Shown: positions 15,441 through 24,099, numbered from the stretch's first letter. The stretch: 24,099 bases of DNA from JBDTMT01 sp033764095 (GCA_033764095.1 JANRJF010000350.1:1-24099), one strand, 5' to 3'. The notes: generated by a model from the sequence alone, not told the origin. A program made the numbers and translations.

Positions 15441-16447
15441 GTCCCGCCGCCGCTCCGCTGCGCGCGCAGCAGGGTCCGGCGGCGCTGGCGGCGCTGAGCC
15501 GCGCCGTGGCGCCGACGCTGCTCGCGCTGGGACTCGCCGCGGCAACCACCTGGCTCTGGCAGCGGCTGGCGCCGGTCGGCCATCAGCCGGCGGAGCAGCT
15601 CGAATATGCCATCGTGCGCGGGCAGCTCGAGCGCGCGGAGCGCATCGCGGCGGCGACCGATGTCGTCGTGATCGGCGATTCCGCCGGGCTGATCAACATC
15701 GATCCAGCTGGGCTGAGCGCGGCGGTGGATGGCATCAGCGTCGAAGGGCTCGCCACGCTCGCCTTCGCCGGACCGCAGGGCCACGCGTTGATGCTCGATC
15801 GCTTCCGCGCGCGCGGCGGGGCGCCGCGCCGCGTGCTGCTGGCGCTCCGCGCCCTGGCGCTGCGCGGCGGTCCGAGCGAGGCGGCGGTCGAGCGCATGCT
15901 GCAGTCGCCCGAGCTGCCGCTCGCCGCCGCCACGCTCGACCGCATGCGCGATCGCCTGCAGACGCTGGTCGCCCCGTCGCTGTATCTGCCGCTGCCCGGT
16001 GCATGGAGCGACTACTACGGCGGGGTCGCGCCGCTCGATCACATGCTGCGCAGCCGCCACGGGTTCCTGCACGACCCCAACAAGTCGCTGCCGCGCCGCG
16101 TCTTTCCGCGCCTGCCGCCGTACGACCGCAACGCGGCGTTCGAGGCGCAGCTGCCGCAGCTCGCCGCCGCCATCGCCGCCATCGGCCCCGAGCGCGTGCG
16201 CCTGCTGTTGATGCCGGAGATGATCGCCTTCCGCGCCGGCCACATGGAGGCGGTCCGGGCCGAGACCATCGCGCTGCTCGAGAGCCGTCTCGGCCTCGAT
16301 CCGGCGCGCCGGCTCAGCGGCCTGCCCGACGGCCTGCCGGGCGACCGCTTCGCCAGCATCACCCATCTGAACGCACTCGGCCGCGCCGAGTACAACCAGT
16401 CGCTCGCCGCGGCGCTGCGCCGCGACCGCGAGCGGTTTCCGTGGTAG
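15437..16447 (+). CDS. Membrane-anchored SGNH-hydrolase-like protein, first of pair
   Basis: A 336-residue protein with one N-terminal hydrophobic segment (about 22-44), then a periplasmic-type domain starting VVVIGDSAGLINIDP, with the SGNH block I GDS at 80-82 and Ser82 as candidate nucleophile. The C-terminal HLNALG block has His310. However, the usual catalytic DxxH is SITH here, with Ser307 where Asp is expected. Proteins of this kind (AlgX/AlgJ/DltD-like) accept an acyl group from an MBOAT partner and pass it to a polymer, and the next gene encodes an MBOAT. GTG 15437 overlaps the methyltransferase stop (GTGA). A paralogue lies beyond the MBOAT at 17853-18887. Confidence 0.75.
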
Positions 16448-16460
16448 CGGGCCCGTCTCG

Positions 16461-17852
16461 ATGAGCTTCGTCAGCCTCGCCTTCGCGGTCTTCTTCCCCG
16501 TCGTGCTGGTGCTCTACCACCTGCTCGGCGCCCGCCTGCGCGCGCAGAACGCGCTGCTCCTGGCGGCCAGCTACCTCTTCTACGGCTGGTGGGACTGGCG
16601 CTTCCTCGGCCTGCTGCTGTTCACCTCGCTGGTCGACTACGCCGCGGCGCGCCTGATGGCCGAACGGCCGGCGCGGCGCGGCGTCGCGCTGGCGGTCAGC
16701 CTGTCGATGAACCTCGGCGTGCTGTTCGCCTTCAAGTACTTCGACTTCTTCGCCGACAGTCTCAACGCGCTGCTCGCGCAGTTCGGCGCGACGCCCTCGT
16801 TCACCCTGCTGCACGTCATCCTGCCGGTCGGCATCTCGTTCTACACGTTCCAGTCGATGGCCTACACCATCGACGTCTACCGCGGCGTCGTCGCCGCCGA
16901 GCGCGACCTGCCGCGCTTCCTCACCTACGTCGCCTTCTTCCCGCAGTTGGTCGCCGGCCCGATCGAGCGCGCCCGCCACATGCTGCCGCAGTTCGCCCGG
17001 CCGCGCCACGTGACGCTCGACGGCCTGCGCCGCGGGCTGTGGCTGATCGTCTGGGGCTACTACCTGAAGATCGTGCTCGGCGACGTCTCCGGCGCCTACG
17101 CCGACGCCGCCTTCCGCGTCGACCAGACCTTCGGCTGGAGCGTCATCCTCGGCACCGTCGCCTTCGGCCTGCAGATCTACGGCGACTTCAGCGGCTACAG
17201 CGCCATCGCCAAGGGCACCGCGGCGCTGCTCGGCTTCGAGCTGATGTGGAACTTCGACCGCCCGTACTGGTCGCTCGACGTGCGCGAGTTCTGGCAGCGC
17301 TGGCACATCAGCCTGAGCACCTGGCTGCGCGACTACCTGTACATACCGCTCGGCGGCAATCGACGCGGCCGGCTGCGCACCATGCTCAACCTCTTCCTCA
17401 CCATGGTGCTGGGCGGCCTGTGGCACGGCGCGGCGTGGAACTTCGTGCTGTGGGGCGCCTGGCACGGCGCACTGCTCGGCGTGCACCGGGTCTACGACGC
17501 GGCGCTGCCGGCGCAGCGGCGGCTGCCGGTGCCGCTCGCCTGGGCGCTGACCACGCTGGCGGTGTTCATCGGCTGGTTCTTCTTCCGAGCCCGCTCGTGG
17601 CCGATGATCACCGGCATGACGGCGGCGCTCGGCAACCTCACCTGGACGCCGGGGCATGGCGCGTTGCTCGTCGCGCTGGCGGTGCTGATCGCGCCGGTGG
17701 CGCTGGTCGAGTGGCTGCAGGCGCGGCGCGGCGCCTGGGTGGTGGCCGATGCGCCGGTGCCGGTGCGCGTGCTCTGGGAGGCCGCCGCCCTGCTGGTGAT
17801 GGTGGCGGTGATGGACCGCGTGCGCGCCGAGTTCATCTACTTCCAGTTCTGA
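16461..17852 (+). CDS. MBOAT-family O-acyltransferase (AlgI/DltB-like)
   Basis: A 463-residue polytopic membrane protein of the MBOAT family, which moves acyl groups across the membrane for O-acylation of exported glycans. Family motifs: SYLFYGWWDWRF (37-48), PVGISFYTFQSMAYTIDVYRG (122-142), FFPQLVAGPI (159-168), FWQRWHISLSTWLRDYLYIP (277-296) with His282, and GGLWHGAAWNF (318-328) with the invariant His322. At least nine hydrophobic segments are evident. Length fits AlgI (about 460-520). It lies between two paralogous SGNH-like genes, 13 bases after the first and directly before the second, so a single operon is likely. The acyl group (acetyl being commonest) and acceptor are inferred only from the family. 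Confidence 0.93.
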   Translation: MSFVSLAFAVFFPVVLVLYHLLGARLRAQNALLLAASYLFYGWWDWRFLGLLLFTSLVDYAAARLMAERPARRGVALAVSLSMNLGVLFAFKYFDFFADSLNALLAQFGATPSFTLLHVILPVGISFYTFQSMAYTIDVYRGVVAAERDLPRFLTYVAFFPQLVAGPIERARHMLPQFARPRHVTLDGLRRGLWLIVWGYYLKIVLGDVSGAYADAAFRVDQTFGWSVILGTVAFGLQIYGDFSGYSAIAKGTAALLGFELMWNFDRPYWSLDVREFWQRWHISLSTWLRDYLYIPLGGNRRGRLRTMLNLFLTMVLGGLWHGAAWNFVLWGAWHGALLGVHRVYDAALPAQRRLPVPLAWALTTLAVFIGWFFFRARSWPMITGMTAALGNLTWTPGHGALLVALAVLIAPVALVEWLQARRGAWVVADAPVPVRVLWEAAALLVMVAVMDRVRAEFIYFQF

Positions 17853-18887
17853 GTGGCGATGCCCGCAGCCGCGCCCCCCACTCCGATCGCCGGCGTCGCG
17901 GCGCTGCTGGCGCTGGCGCGCGCTGCGCTGCCGACCGGCCTGGCGGTGCTGCTCGCCTTCGCCGCCGCCGACCTCTGGCAGATGCTCGACCCGATCAGCG
18001 TGCTGCCGGCGTCCGGCCGCCTGGAGGCGGCGATCGTCGGCGCGCAGCTCGACCGCGCCCGCACCATCCCGGCGGACACCGACGTGGTGACCATCGGCGA
18101 CTCGGCGGGACTGATCAACATCGACCCCGGCGCGCTGCGCGCCGGGCTCGACGGGGCCAGCGTCGAGGGCCTGAACACGGTCGGCTTCGCCGGCCCGCAC
18201 GGCCACGCGCGCATGCTGAACGACTTCCTCGCCCGCGGCGGCCGCCCGCAGCGGCTGCTGGTGGCGATGCGCAACCTGTCGCCGCCGAGCGGCGCCAGCG
18301 CCCGACAGGTCGAGCGGCTGTTCGTCTCGCCGCGCGCCCTGCCGCCGCCGCGCCTGCTGCCGCGCATCCGGGCGCGCCTGCAGGGCGGCGCCGAGACGCT
18401 GCTCTACCTGCCGCTGCCCGGCGCCTGGGGCGACTACTACGGCGGCGTCGAGCAGTACGACGCCTTCCTGCGCGAGCGGCACGGCTTCGTCCACGACCCC
18501 GTCCCCGCCCGCGCGACCCCCTTCCCCGTCGTCCCGCCGTTCGGGCTCAACGACACCTTCCGTGCCGAGCTGCCCGAGCTCGCCGCCGCGATCGCCGCGC
18601 TCGGCGCCGACCGCGTCCGGCTGGTGCTGATGCCGGAGAACGACGCCTGGGACGCCGAGACCACCGCGGCCGGACACGCCGCGGCGCTGCGCGAGCTGCA
18701 CACGGCGCTGGGGCTCGATGCGGCGCGCCAGTTGGACGGGTTGCCGATCCGGCTGGGCCCCGAGTCGTTCGCGTCGTTCGGCCATCTCAACGCCGCAGGA
18801 CGCGCCCAGCTCACCGCCGCACTGGCAGCGGCGCTGCGCCGCGATCGCGCCCGCTATCCCTGGCCGATTGCGGACCTCCAAGGGTGA
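17853..18887 (+). CDS. Membrane-anchored SGNH-hydrolase-like protein, second of pair
   Basis: A 344-residue paralogue of the protein at 15437-16447. It has an N-terminal hydrophobic segment (about 15-40), VVTIGDSAGLINIDP with GDS at 82-84, the shared LYLPLPGAW and DYYGGV stretches, LMPE, and a C-terminal HLNAAG block with His311. As in its paralogue the Asp of DxxH is replaced (SFGH, Ser308). GTG 17853 follows the MBOAT stop with no gap; ATG 17859 is an equally possible start two codons later. The tight packing suggests translational coupling with the MBOAT. Likely role, inferred: second periplasmic partner in O-acylation, perhaps for a different acceptor or position. Confidence 0.75.
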   Translation: MAMPAAAPPTPIAGVAALLALARAALPTGLAVLLAFAAADLWQMLDPISVLPASGRLEAAIVGAQLDRARTIPADTDVVTIGDSAGLINIDPGALRAGLDGASVEGLNTVGFAGPHGHARMLNDFLARGGRPQRLLVAMRNLSPPSGASARQVERLFVSPRALPPPRLLPRIRARLQGGAETLLYLPLPGAWGDYYGGVEQYDAFLRERHGFVHDPVPARATPFPVVPPFGLNDTFRAELPELAAAIAALGADRVRLVLMPENDAWDAETTAAGHAAALRELHTALGLDAARQLDGLPIRLGPESFASFGHLNAAGRAQLTAALAAALRRDRARYPWPIADLQG

Positions 18888-18895
18888 GTTTTTTC

Positions 18896-18925
18896 TTGCC
18901 TGTGCTGGCAGGGGCTGCCTATTAC
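18896..18925 (+). promoter_or_regulatory. Possible sigma-70-like promoter of the radical SAM genes
   Basis: TTGCCT (18896-18901) and TATTAC (18920-18925), 18 bases apart, lie in an unusually AT-rich patch of the 109-base gap before the first radical SAM gene. Match to consensus is fair only. The gap also holds G-rich Shine-Dalgarno-like stretches (18977-18982 and 18988-18992) before GTG 18997. Confidence 0.3.
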
Positions 18926-18996
18926 AGTAAGGTCCAAGCCGTACGGGCCCGCCGGCGCCCTTCCAGCCGGTGTTCTAGGGGGAATTCGGGGATCCG

Positions 18997-20601
18997 GTGG
19001 CACGCGTCGCCTTCGTCAAGCTGTTCACGGGGCTGAATCTCGGGGTGTCTCAACTGTCCGGCGAGCTGCAGCTCGCCGGACACCAGTCCCTGATGATTTT
19101 CTTCAAGGATTACCGCGTCGTACCGCAGTCCGAGGTGTCGAAGTACGAGACCCCGGAGCTGTGCGGCACGTGGGTCGCGGGGCGCGGCAGGCTGATGAAC
19201 TGCAACGCCTTCACGCCGATCACCGAGCGCGAGTACCAGCTCTTGATCGAGACGCTGCGCGACTTCCGCCCCGACCTGATCGGCTTCAGCCTGCCGACCG
19301 TGCCGATGCGCGAGGTGGCGGCGGTGACGCAGCGCCTGAAGCGCGAGTTCGACGTCCCGATCATCTGGGGCGGCGCCGGCCCGACCCTGGAGCCGGAGAA
19401 GTGTCTCACCTGGGCCGACCTGGTGTGCGTCGGCGAGGGCGAAGAGCTGATCGTCGAGCTGGCCGAGGCGATCGACGCCGGCCGCGAGCTGACCAGCCTG
19501 CGCGGTCTGGCCTACAAGCGCGGCGACGAGGTGGTGCGCACGCCGGCGCGGCCGATCGGCAACCTCGACGACATCGCCTTCCCCGACTTCGCCGAGTCGC
19601 GCACCGTGCACATCAACGACGACCGCCTGCGCCGCAACCTCTACATGCCGAACCTCGGCCGCCAGTATCACATCATGACCCAGCGCGGCTGCCCGTTCTC
19701 CTGCTCGTTCTGCATCGAGAGCGTGTACCAGGACATGTGGGGCAAGAAGGACTCGCTGCGCCGCCGCTCAGTCGACCTGGTGATCGAGGAGCTGGTGCAG
19801 GCCAAGCGCCGCCACAACATCGGCGCAGTGATGTTCTGGGACGACGTCTTCACCACCAATCCGCGTTGGCTGCGCGAGTTCGCGCCGCGCTACAAGGCCG
19901 AGGTCGGCCTGCCGTTCTGGTGCTACACCTACCCGCGCACCACCCGGAAGGACGACCTGCTCATCCTCAAGGACGCCGGGCTGCGCTCGGTCGGCATGGG
20001 CATCCAGTCGGGCAGCCAGCAGGTGCTCGCCGAGTACAATCGGCCGGTCGCCACCCGGCGCGCCATCGACGCGGCGCGCGACGTGATCGACTGCGGGCTC
20101 ACCGGCACCTTCGAGCTCATCACCCGCGGCGAGTTCGAGACCGAGGACACCTGCCGCGAAACCTTCGAGTTCCTGCTCGACTTTCCGGCCGAGTTCCGTA
20201 CGGTCGGCTTCTACCCGATGATCAAGTTCCCGACCTACGGCTACACCAGGAAGGTCGCCGACCAGGCGCAGCGCTCGCCGCTCAGCGACGCCGACTACGA
20301 GTACTGGCACCGCGCCTACCTGCTCACTCGCACCAACTGGCCGCGCCGCTTCGTGCGCGCGGTGGCCAACAACCCGCTGGTGCGCCGCTTCCCGACCGTC
20401 ATGAACCCGCTGCTGCCGAAGGACCTGCCGTTCTTCTATTTCGAGCACCACGCCATCGACCTCGAGGCCGCCACCATCGGCACCTCCGAGGAAGCGACGG
20501 CACAACCGGCGAGCCCGCCGGAGCCCGACTACGTTCCGCTGCCCGCCGCCCACACCGCCAACCGCTCGAATGCGCCGGCACCCGGCGTGATGATCGACTG
20601 A
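18997..20601 (+). CDS. B12-binding-domain radical SAM protein, copy 1
   Basis: A 534-residue protein. Residues 1 to about 165 form a cobalamin-binding-like Rossmann domain (FTGLNLGVSQLSGEL, DLIGFSLP at 93-100, IIWGGAGPTLEPE at 122-134, GEGEELIVEL). The radical SAM domain follows, with the CxxxCxxC cluster at Cys232, Cys236 and Cys239 (GCPFSCSFC) that binds the 4Fe-4S cluster, and the GIQSGS motif that contacts SAM. Enzymes of this class carry out methylation or other radical chemistry on unreactive carbons. No substrate can be read. GTG 18997 is used, since all three paralogues start MARVA. A Pro/Ala-rich tail of about 40 residues, absent from copies 2 and 3, ends this copy. Its first codons use more A/T-ending forms than the other copies. 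Confidence 0.88.
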   Translation: MARVAFVKLFTGLNLGVSQLSGELQLAGHQSLMIFFKDYRVVPQSEVSKYETPELCGTWVAGRGRLMNCNAFTPITEREYQLLIETLRDFRPDLIGFSLPTVPMREVAAVTQRLKREFDVPIIWGGAGPTLEPEKCLTWADLVCVGEGEELIVELAEAIDAGRELTSLRGLAYKRGDEVVRTPARPIGNLDDIAFPDFAESRTVHINDDRLRRNLYMPNLGRQYHIMTQRGCPFSCSFCIESVYQDMWGKKDSLRRRSVDLVIEELVQAKRRHNIGAVMFWDDVFTTNPRWLREFAPRYKAEVGLPFWCYTYPRTTRKDDLLILKDAGLRSVGMGIQSGSQQVLAEYNRPVATRRAIDAARDVIDCGLTGTFELITRGEFETEDTCRETFEFLLDFPAEFRTVGFYPMIKFPTYGYTRKVADQAQRSPLSDADYEYWHRAYLLTRTNWPRRFVRAVANNPLVRRFPTVMNPLLPKDLPFFYFEHHAIDLEAATIGTSEEATAQPASPPEPDYVPLPAAHTANRSNAPAPGVMID

Positions 20602-20615
20602 GGGTCGCTCTCCGC

Positions 20616-22160
20616 ATGGCTCGCGTTGCTCTGATCAAACCGTTCACCGGTCTCAACCTCGGCGTCTCGCAACTCGCCGGCGAGCTGCGGCGCGCCGGAC
20701 ACGACGCGCAGATCATCTACTTCAAGGACTACATCATCGTGCCGCAGGCCGAGGCGGTGCACTACCCGCAGAACGACCTGTGCGGCATCTGGGTGGCGGC
20801 GCGCGCCAACGAGATGAACTGCAACTGCTACAAGCCGTTCACCGCGCGCGAGTATGAGTTGCTGTTCGACACGCTGCGCCGCTTCCAGCCCGACCTGATC
20901 GGCCTCAGCCTGTGCTCGGTGCCGTTCCGCGAGTGCGCCGAGATCACCGCCCGCATCAAGCAGCAGTTCGACGTGCCGGTGATCTGGGGCGGCTCGGGCG
21001 CGACGCTGGAGCCGGAGCGGGCGCTGCAGCACGCCGACCTGGTCTGCACCGGCGAAGGCGAGGGCCTGATCGTCGACCTCGCCGAAGCGCTGGACGCCGG
21101 CCGCGACTACTCGCGCACGCCGAATCTCGCCTTCAAGCGCGACGGACAGGTGGTGCGCAATCCCAACCGCCCGATGGTCGACCTCGAGGCGATCGCGATC
21201 CCCGACTTCGATCCGGCGCACACCGTCTACATCAACGACGATCGGCGCTTCTACGACGTCTACCCGCCCAACCTCGGCCGCCAGTACCACATCATGACCC
21301 AGCGCGGCTGTCCCTACTCGTGCTCGTTCTGCATCGAGAGCTGGTACCAGGACGAGTACGGCAAGAAGGATTCGCTGCGCCGCCGGTCGGTCGATGCGGT
21401 GATCCAGGAGCTGGTGCAGGCGAAAGCGAAGTACGGCGTCGGCGCCGTGATGTTCTACGACGACGTCTTCACCAGCCACCCGAAGTGGCTGCGCGAGTTC
21501 GCGCCGCGCTACAAGGCCGAGGTCGGCCTGCCGTTCTGGTGCTACACCTACCCGCGCACGACGCGGAAGGACGACATCCTGATGCTCAAGGACGCCGGCC
21601 TGTCGTCGGTGACCATGGGCGTGCAGTCGGGCAGCATGGAAGTGCTGAAGGAGTACAACCGCCCGGTGCCGCTGCAGATGGCGATCGACGCGGCGAACAT
21701 CCTGGTCGAGTGCGGCGTGCCGGCCTTCTTCGACCTCATCACCCGCAGCCCGTCGGAGACCGAGGCGACCTGTCGCGGCACCTTCGAGTTCCTCGTCGAC
21801 TTCCCGCGCGAGATGCAGACGGTCGGCTTCTACCCGATGGTGAAGTTCCCCGGCTACAGTTACACCAAGCGCACCGAGGACCTGAATGCGGTGCTGACCG
21901 ACGCCGACTACTATTACTACCACAAGCTCTACCTGCTGACCCGGACGGCGCTGCCGCGCGAGGTCGTGCGCGGGCTGGGCGCCTCGCCGACCATCCGGCG
22001 CGAGCCCGACCTGCTCGACCCGCTGCTGCCCGACAAGCTGCCGTTCTTCTATCTCGACAACTACGCCCTCGACCTGTCGACCGCCTTCGGCTCGACGACC
22101 GATCTCGACGACGACCGCGTGCCCGCCGCGCCCAACGCGCCGCTGGCCGCGGTGGGGTGA
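20616..22160 (+). CDS. B12-binding-domain radical SAM protein, copy 2
   Basis: A 514-residue paralogue, colinear with copy 1 without gaps through the iron-sulfur site (GCPYSCSFC, Cys232/236/239). The cobalamin-binding-like domain has FTGLNLGVSQLAGEL, DLIGLSLC, VIWGGSGATLEPE and GEGEGLIVDL. The SAM-contact motif is GVQSGS. ATG 20616 follows copy 1's stop by 14 bases, so the three are probably one operon. Differences among copies lie mainly in the stretch after the B12 domain (residues about 165-215) and toward the C-terminus (DADYYYYHKLYLLTRTALP region), where substrate choice might be set; that is inference. Confidence 0.88.
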   Translation: MARVALIKPFTGLNLGVSQLAGELRRAGHDAQIIYFKDYIIVPQAEAVHYPQNDLCGIWVAARANEMNCNCYKPFTAREYELLFDTLRRFQPDLIGLSLCSVPFRECAEITARIKQQFDVPVIWGGSGATLEPERALQHADLVCTGEGEGLIVDLAEALDAGRDYSRTPNLAFKRDGQVVRNPNRPMVDLEAIAIPDFDPAHTVYINDDRRFYDVYPPNLGRQYHIMTQRGCPYSCSFCIESWYQDEYGKKDSLRRRSVDAVIQELVQAKAKYGVGAVMFYDDVFTSHPKWLREFAPRYKAEVGLPFWCYTYPRTTRKDDILMLKDAGLSSVTMGVQSGSMEVLKEYNRPVPLQMAIDAANILVECGVPAFFDLITRSPSETEATCRGTFEFLVDFPREMQTVGFYPMVKFPGYSYTKRTEDLNAVLTDADYYYYHKLYLLTRTALPREVVRGLGASPTIRREPDLLDPLLPDKLPFFYLDNYALDLSTAFGSTTDLDDDRVPAAPNAPLAAVG

Positions 22161-22177
22161 GCGGAGAAACGTCCGGC

Positions 22178-23722
22178 ATGGCACGCGTCGCACTGGTCAA
22201 GCTCTTCACCGGCCTCAACCTCGGCGTCTCGCAGCTCGCCGGCGAGCTGCGCCGCGCCGGCCACGAGGTGATCATCGTCTACCTGAAGGACTTCCTCGTC
22301 GTCCCGAAGGAAGAGGCGCATCAGTACCTGATGACCGACTACCCGGGCGTCGCCGTCTCGGCGCGCGCCAAGGAGTTCGTCTGGAACTGCTACGCGCCGG
22401 TGTCGGCGCGCGAGTACGAGTTGCTGATCGACACGCTGCGCGAGTTCAATCCCGACCTGATCGGCTTCAGCCTCACCTCGCTGCCGCTGACCCCGGCGGC
22501 CGAGATCACCGCCAAGCTGAAGGAGCATTTCAGCTGCCCGGTCATCTGGGGCGGCTCCGGCCCGACCCTGGAACCCGAGCGCTGCATCGAGCACGCCGAC
22601 ATGCTGTGCATCAACGAGGGCGAGGAGCTGATCGTCGAGCTCGCCCGGCGGCTCGACGCCGGCGAGGACTGCTCGACCATTCCCGGCCTGTGGATGAAGC
22701 GCGGCGACCGGGTGGTGAAGAACCCCGCCGGGGCGCTCATGGACCTCGAGCGCGCGGCGATGCCGAGCTTCGACCCGGCGCACACCTACTACATCAACGA
22801 CGACCAGCTGCGCCCGCACGTCTACCCGCCCAACCTCGGCCGCCAGTACATCATCATGACCACGCGCGGCTGCCCGTTCTCGTGCTCGTTCTGCATCGAG
22901 AGCGTCTACCAGGACATGTTCGGCAAGAAGGGCTCGCTGCGCCGGCGCTCGGTGGACGTGGTGATCGAGGAGCTGGTCCAGGCCAAGCAGAAGCACGACA
23001 TCACCCAGGTGATGTTCTACGACGACGTCTTCACCACCCACCGCGAGTGGCTGCGCGAGTTCGCGCCGCGCTACAAGGCCGAGGTCGGCCTGCCGTTCTG
23101 GTGCTACACCTACCCGACCACGACGCGGCCCGACGACCTGGCGCTGCTCAAGGATGCCGGCTGCGTCTCGATGACCATGGGTATCCAGTCGGGCAGCGCC
23201 CGCATCCTGCGCGAGAAGTTCAACCGCCCGGTCGACCAGCAGAAGGCGATCGAGGCGTCGCAGATGATCGTCGACGCCGGCATCACCGGCTTCTTCGACC
23301 TGATCACCCGCGTCGAGTTCGAGACCGAGGCGGACCTGCGCGCCACCTTCGACTTCCTCGTCGACCTGCCGCAGGGCATGAAGTCGGTCGGCTTCGGCAA
23401 CATGACCTCCTTCCCCGGCTACGGCTACTCGGCCCGGGTGAAGCAGGAACAGGCCCGGCTGCAGGTCAGCGACCGCGACTACGAGTACTACCACAAGCTC
23501 TACTTCCTCACCCGCACCGAGCTGCCGCGCTGGATGATCCGCGCCATCGGCCGCATGGGGATCTTCCGCCGCTATCCGTCGCTGATCGACCGCTTCCTGC
23601 CCGAGCAGCTGCCGAGCTTCTTCCTGGTCGACAACGACGACGCGCGGCGCCGGCAGAACATGGTCGACCTCGGCCACGCCCAGGGCGTGCGCCCCGACCG
23701 GCCGGCCTCCGCCGCCGCCTGA
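22178..23722 (+). CDS. B12-binding-domain radical SAM protein, copy 3
   Basis: A 514-residue third paralogue, equal in length to copy 2. The B12-binding-like domain has FTGLNLGVSQLAGEL, DLIGFSLT, VIWGGSGPTLEPE and NEGEELIVEL. The cluster GCPFSCSFC is again at Cys232/236/239, and GIQSGS is present. It differs from copies 1 and 2 in having MTTRGCP instead of MTQRGCP and GFGNMTSFPGYGY instead of GFYPM-KFP-Y-Y, which marks it as the most divergent near the substrate side. ATG 22178 follows copy 2's stop by 17 bases, with GGAG about 12 bases upstream. The gene ends against a convergent gene, with a strong hairpin over its stop. Confidence 0.88.
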   Translation: MARVALVKLFTGLNLGVSQLAGELRRAGHEVIIVYLKDFLVVPKEEAHQYLMTDYPGVAVSARAKEFVWNCYAPVSAREYELLIDTLREFNPDLIGFSLTSLPLTPAAEITAKLKEHFSCPVIWGGSGPTLEPERCIEHADMLCINEGEELIVELARRLDAGEDCSTIPGLWMKRGDRVVKNPAGALMDLERAAMPSFDPAHTYYINDDQLRPHVYPPNLGRQYIIMTTRGCPFSCSFCIESVYQDMFGKKGSLRRRSVDVVIEELVQAKQKHDITQVMFYDDVFTTHREWLREFAPRYKAEVGLPFWCYTYPTTTRPDDLALLKDAGCVSMTMGIQSGSARILREKFNRPVDQQKAIEASQMIVDAGITGFFDLITRVEFETEADLRATFDFLVDLPQGMKSVGFGNMTSFPGYGYSARVKQEQARLQVSDRDYEYYHKLYFLTRTELPRWMIRAIGRMGIFRRYPSLIDRFLPEQLPSFFLVDNDDARRRQNMVDLGHAQGVRPDRPASAAA

Positions 23723-23736
23723 GCGCGGCGGCGGCG
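23710..23736. terminator. GC-rich hairpin at a convergent gene junction
   Basis: A perfect 10-bp stem (23710-23719 with 23727-23736) with a 7-base loop spans the stop of the third radical SAM gene and ends 3 bases before the stop of the convergent gene. No T-run follows on either strand, so intrinsic termination is uncertain. Part of the signal comes from repeated GCC (Ala) codons. Confidence 0.35.
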
Positions 23737-23738
23737 CC

Positions 23739-24099
23739 TCAGGCGCGCTTGCGCAGCACCAGGTAGGCCTCGGTCGGGCCGACGGCGGGATCGCGCAGCG
23801 CTGCCGCCACCGCGTCCTGCAGGCACGCCGCCGCGGCCGGGGCCTCGCGCCGCAGCGCGGCGAGGTCGACGTGCCGGTCGAGCGCTCCGAACGGCGCCGC
23901 GTCGACGCGGTGCAGCAGCTCGAAGCGCTGCAGCGCCAGCGGCAGCAGCGCGTCGGAGCGCACCGCGCAGAACGGGCTGAGCAGGTGCGGCGGCGGCGGC
24001 GCCAGCCCGGCGCCGCGGCGCAGGTGCGCCGGCACCGCGGCCAGCGCCGCCGCCGCCCGCCCCAGGCGGCGCGCCGTGTACTGCATGCGGCGCTCGCCG
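23739..24099 (-). CDS. C-terminal fragment, probably another SAM methyltransferase
   Basis: The frame is open from the right edge to a stop at 23739, so only the last 119 residues are seen; the start lies outside the window. A Met at 24086 is in frame but the reading frame continues upstream of it, so it is unlikely to be the start. No motif proves function. The ending (EAYLVLRKRA) resembles the final strand of the methyltransferases in this window (for example MFVLLRKARR). The arrangement before it (SPFCAVRSDALLP, a helical Ala-rich stretch, then the final strand) also recalls the C-terminal part of the protein at 1-965. Assignment is tentative. Confidence 0.45.
   Translation of the reverse strand, partial: GERRMQYTARRLGRAAAALAAVPAHLRRGAGLAPPPPHLLSPFCAVRSDALLPLALQRFELLHRVDAAPFGALDRHVDLAALRREAPAAAACLQDAVAAALRDPAVGPTEAYLVLRKRA

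Noticed and set aside
16359..18881. 840-codon open frame on the minus strand opposite the SGNH-MBOAT-SGNH genes
   Set aside because: It arises from GC-rich third positions of the real genes; the translation is low-complexity (Arg/Gln/Glu/Ala) with no recognisable motif.
18982..18995. EcoRI site (18982-18987) and BamHI site (18990-18995) two bases apart before the first radical SAM gene, like a cloning linker
   Set aside because: Probably chance: no further vector-like sequence is visible and the reading continues smoothly into the GTG start. Read-level support at this point would settle it.

Overview
The window is a very GC-rich stretch with strong G/C bias at third codon positions, dense in genes for cell-surface polysaccharide or glycolipid synthesis. 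No rRNA, tRNA, CRISPR array, transposase, integrase or phage gene was recognised. The organism looks like an uncultured Gram-negative-type bacterium. The secreted sulfatases open with a Cys-bounded, dockerin-like pair of calcium loops followed by a Thr/Pro/Ser linker. That architecture is common in Binatota/Desulfobacterota- and Myxococcota-like metagenomic genomes, so the affiliation is a guess by analogy, not a result.

Layout. (1) 1-3034: a SAM methyltransferase cut by the left edge (-), then rmlD and a GT2 glycosyltransferase (+). (2) 3328-8173 (-): rmlC followed by two paralogous secreted sulfatases. (3) 8588-10515 (+): a membrane desaturase overlapped by a zinc-ribbon methyltransferase. 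(4) 10699-14408 (-): a sugar epimerase, a nucleotide-sugar dehydrogenase, a DPM-like GT2 and a methyltransferase. (5) 14676-18887 (+): a methyltransferase and an SGNH-MBOAT-SGNH O-acylation cassette. (6) 18997-23722 (+): three tandem B12-binding radical SAM paralogues. (7) The right edge cuts a convergent gene, probably another methyltransferase.

Together the genes could make activated sugars (dTDP-rhamnose through RmlC/RmlD, with RmlA and RmlB not in the window; a uronic-acid-type sugar through the dehydrogenase and epimerase). They could then transfer them (two GT2 enzymes) and decorate the product by methylation, O-acylation and radical SAM chemistry. The final product cannot be read from the sequence.

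The most unusual content lies between the genes. Nearly every larger gap holds an inverted repeat whose arms are in-phase tandem copies of a 7-, 8- or 9-bp unit, and the unit differs from gap to gap. At least five unrelated tandem units plus one C/G-run palindrome occur. Some elements appear nested in others, one runs into the 3' end of a gene and supplies its last codons and stop, and others sit at or overlap gene ends.
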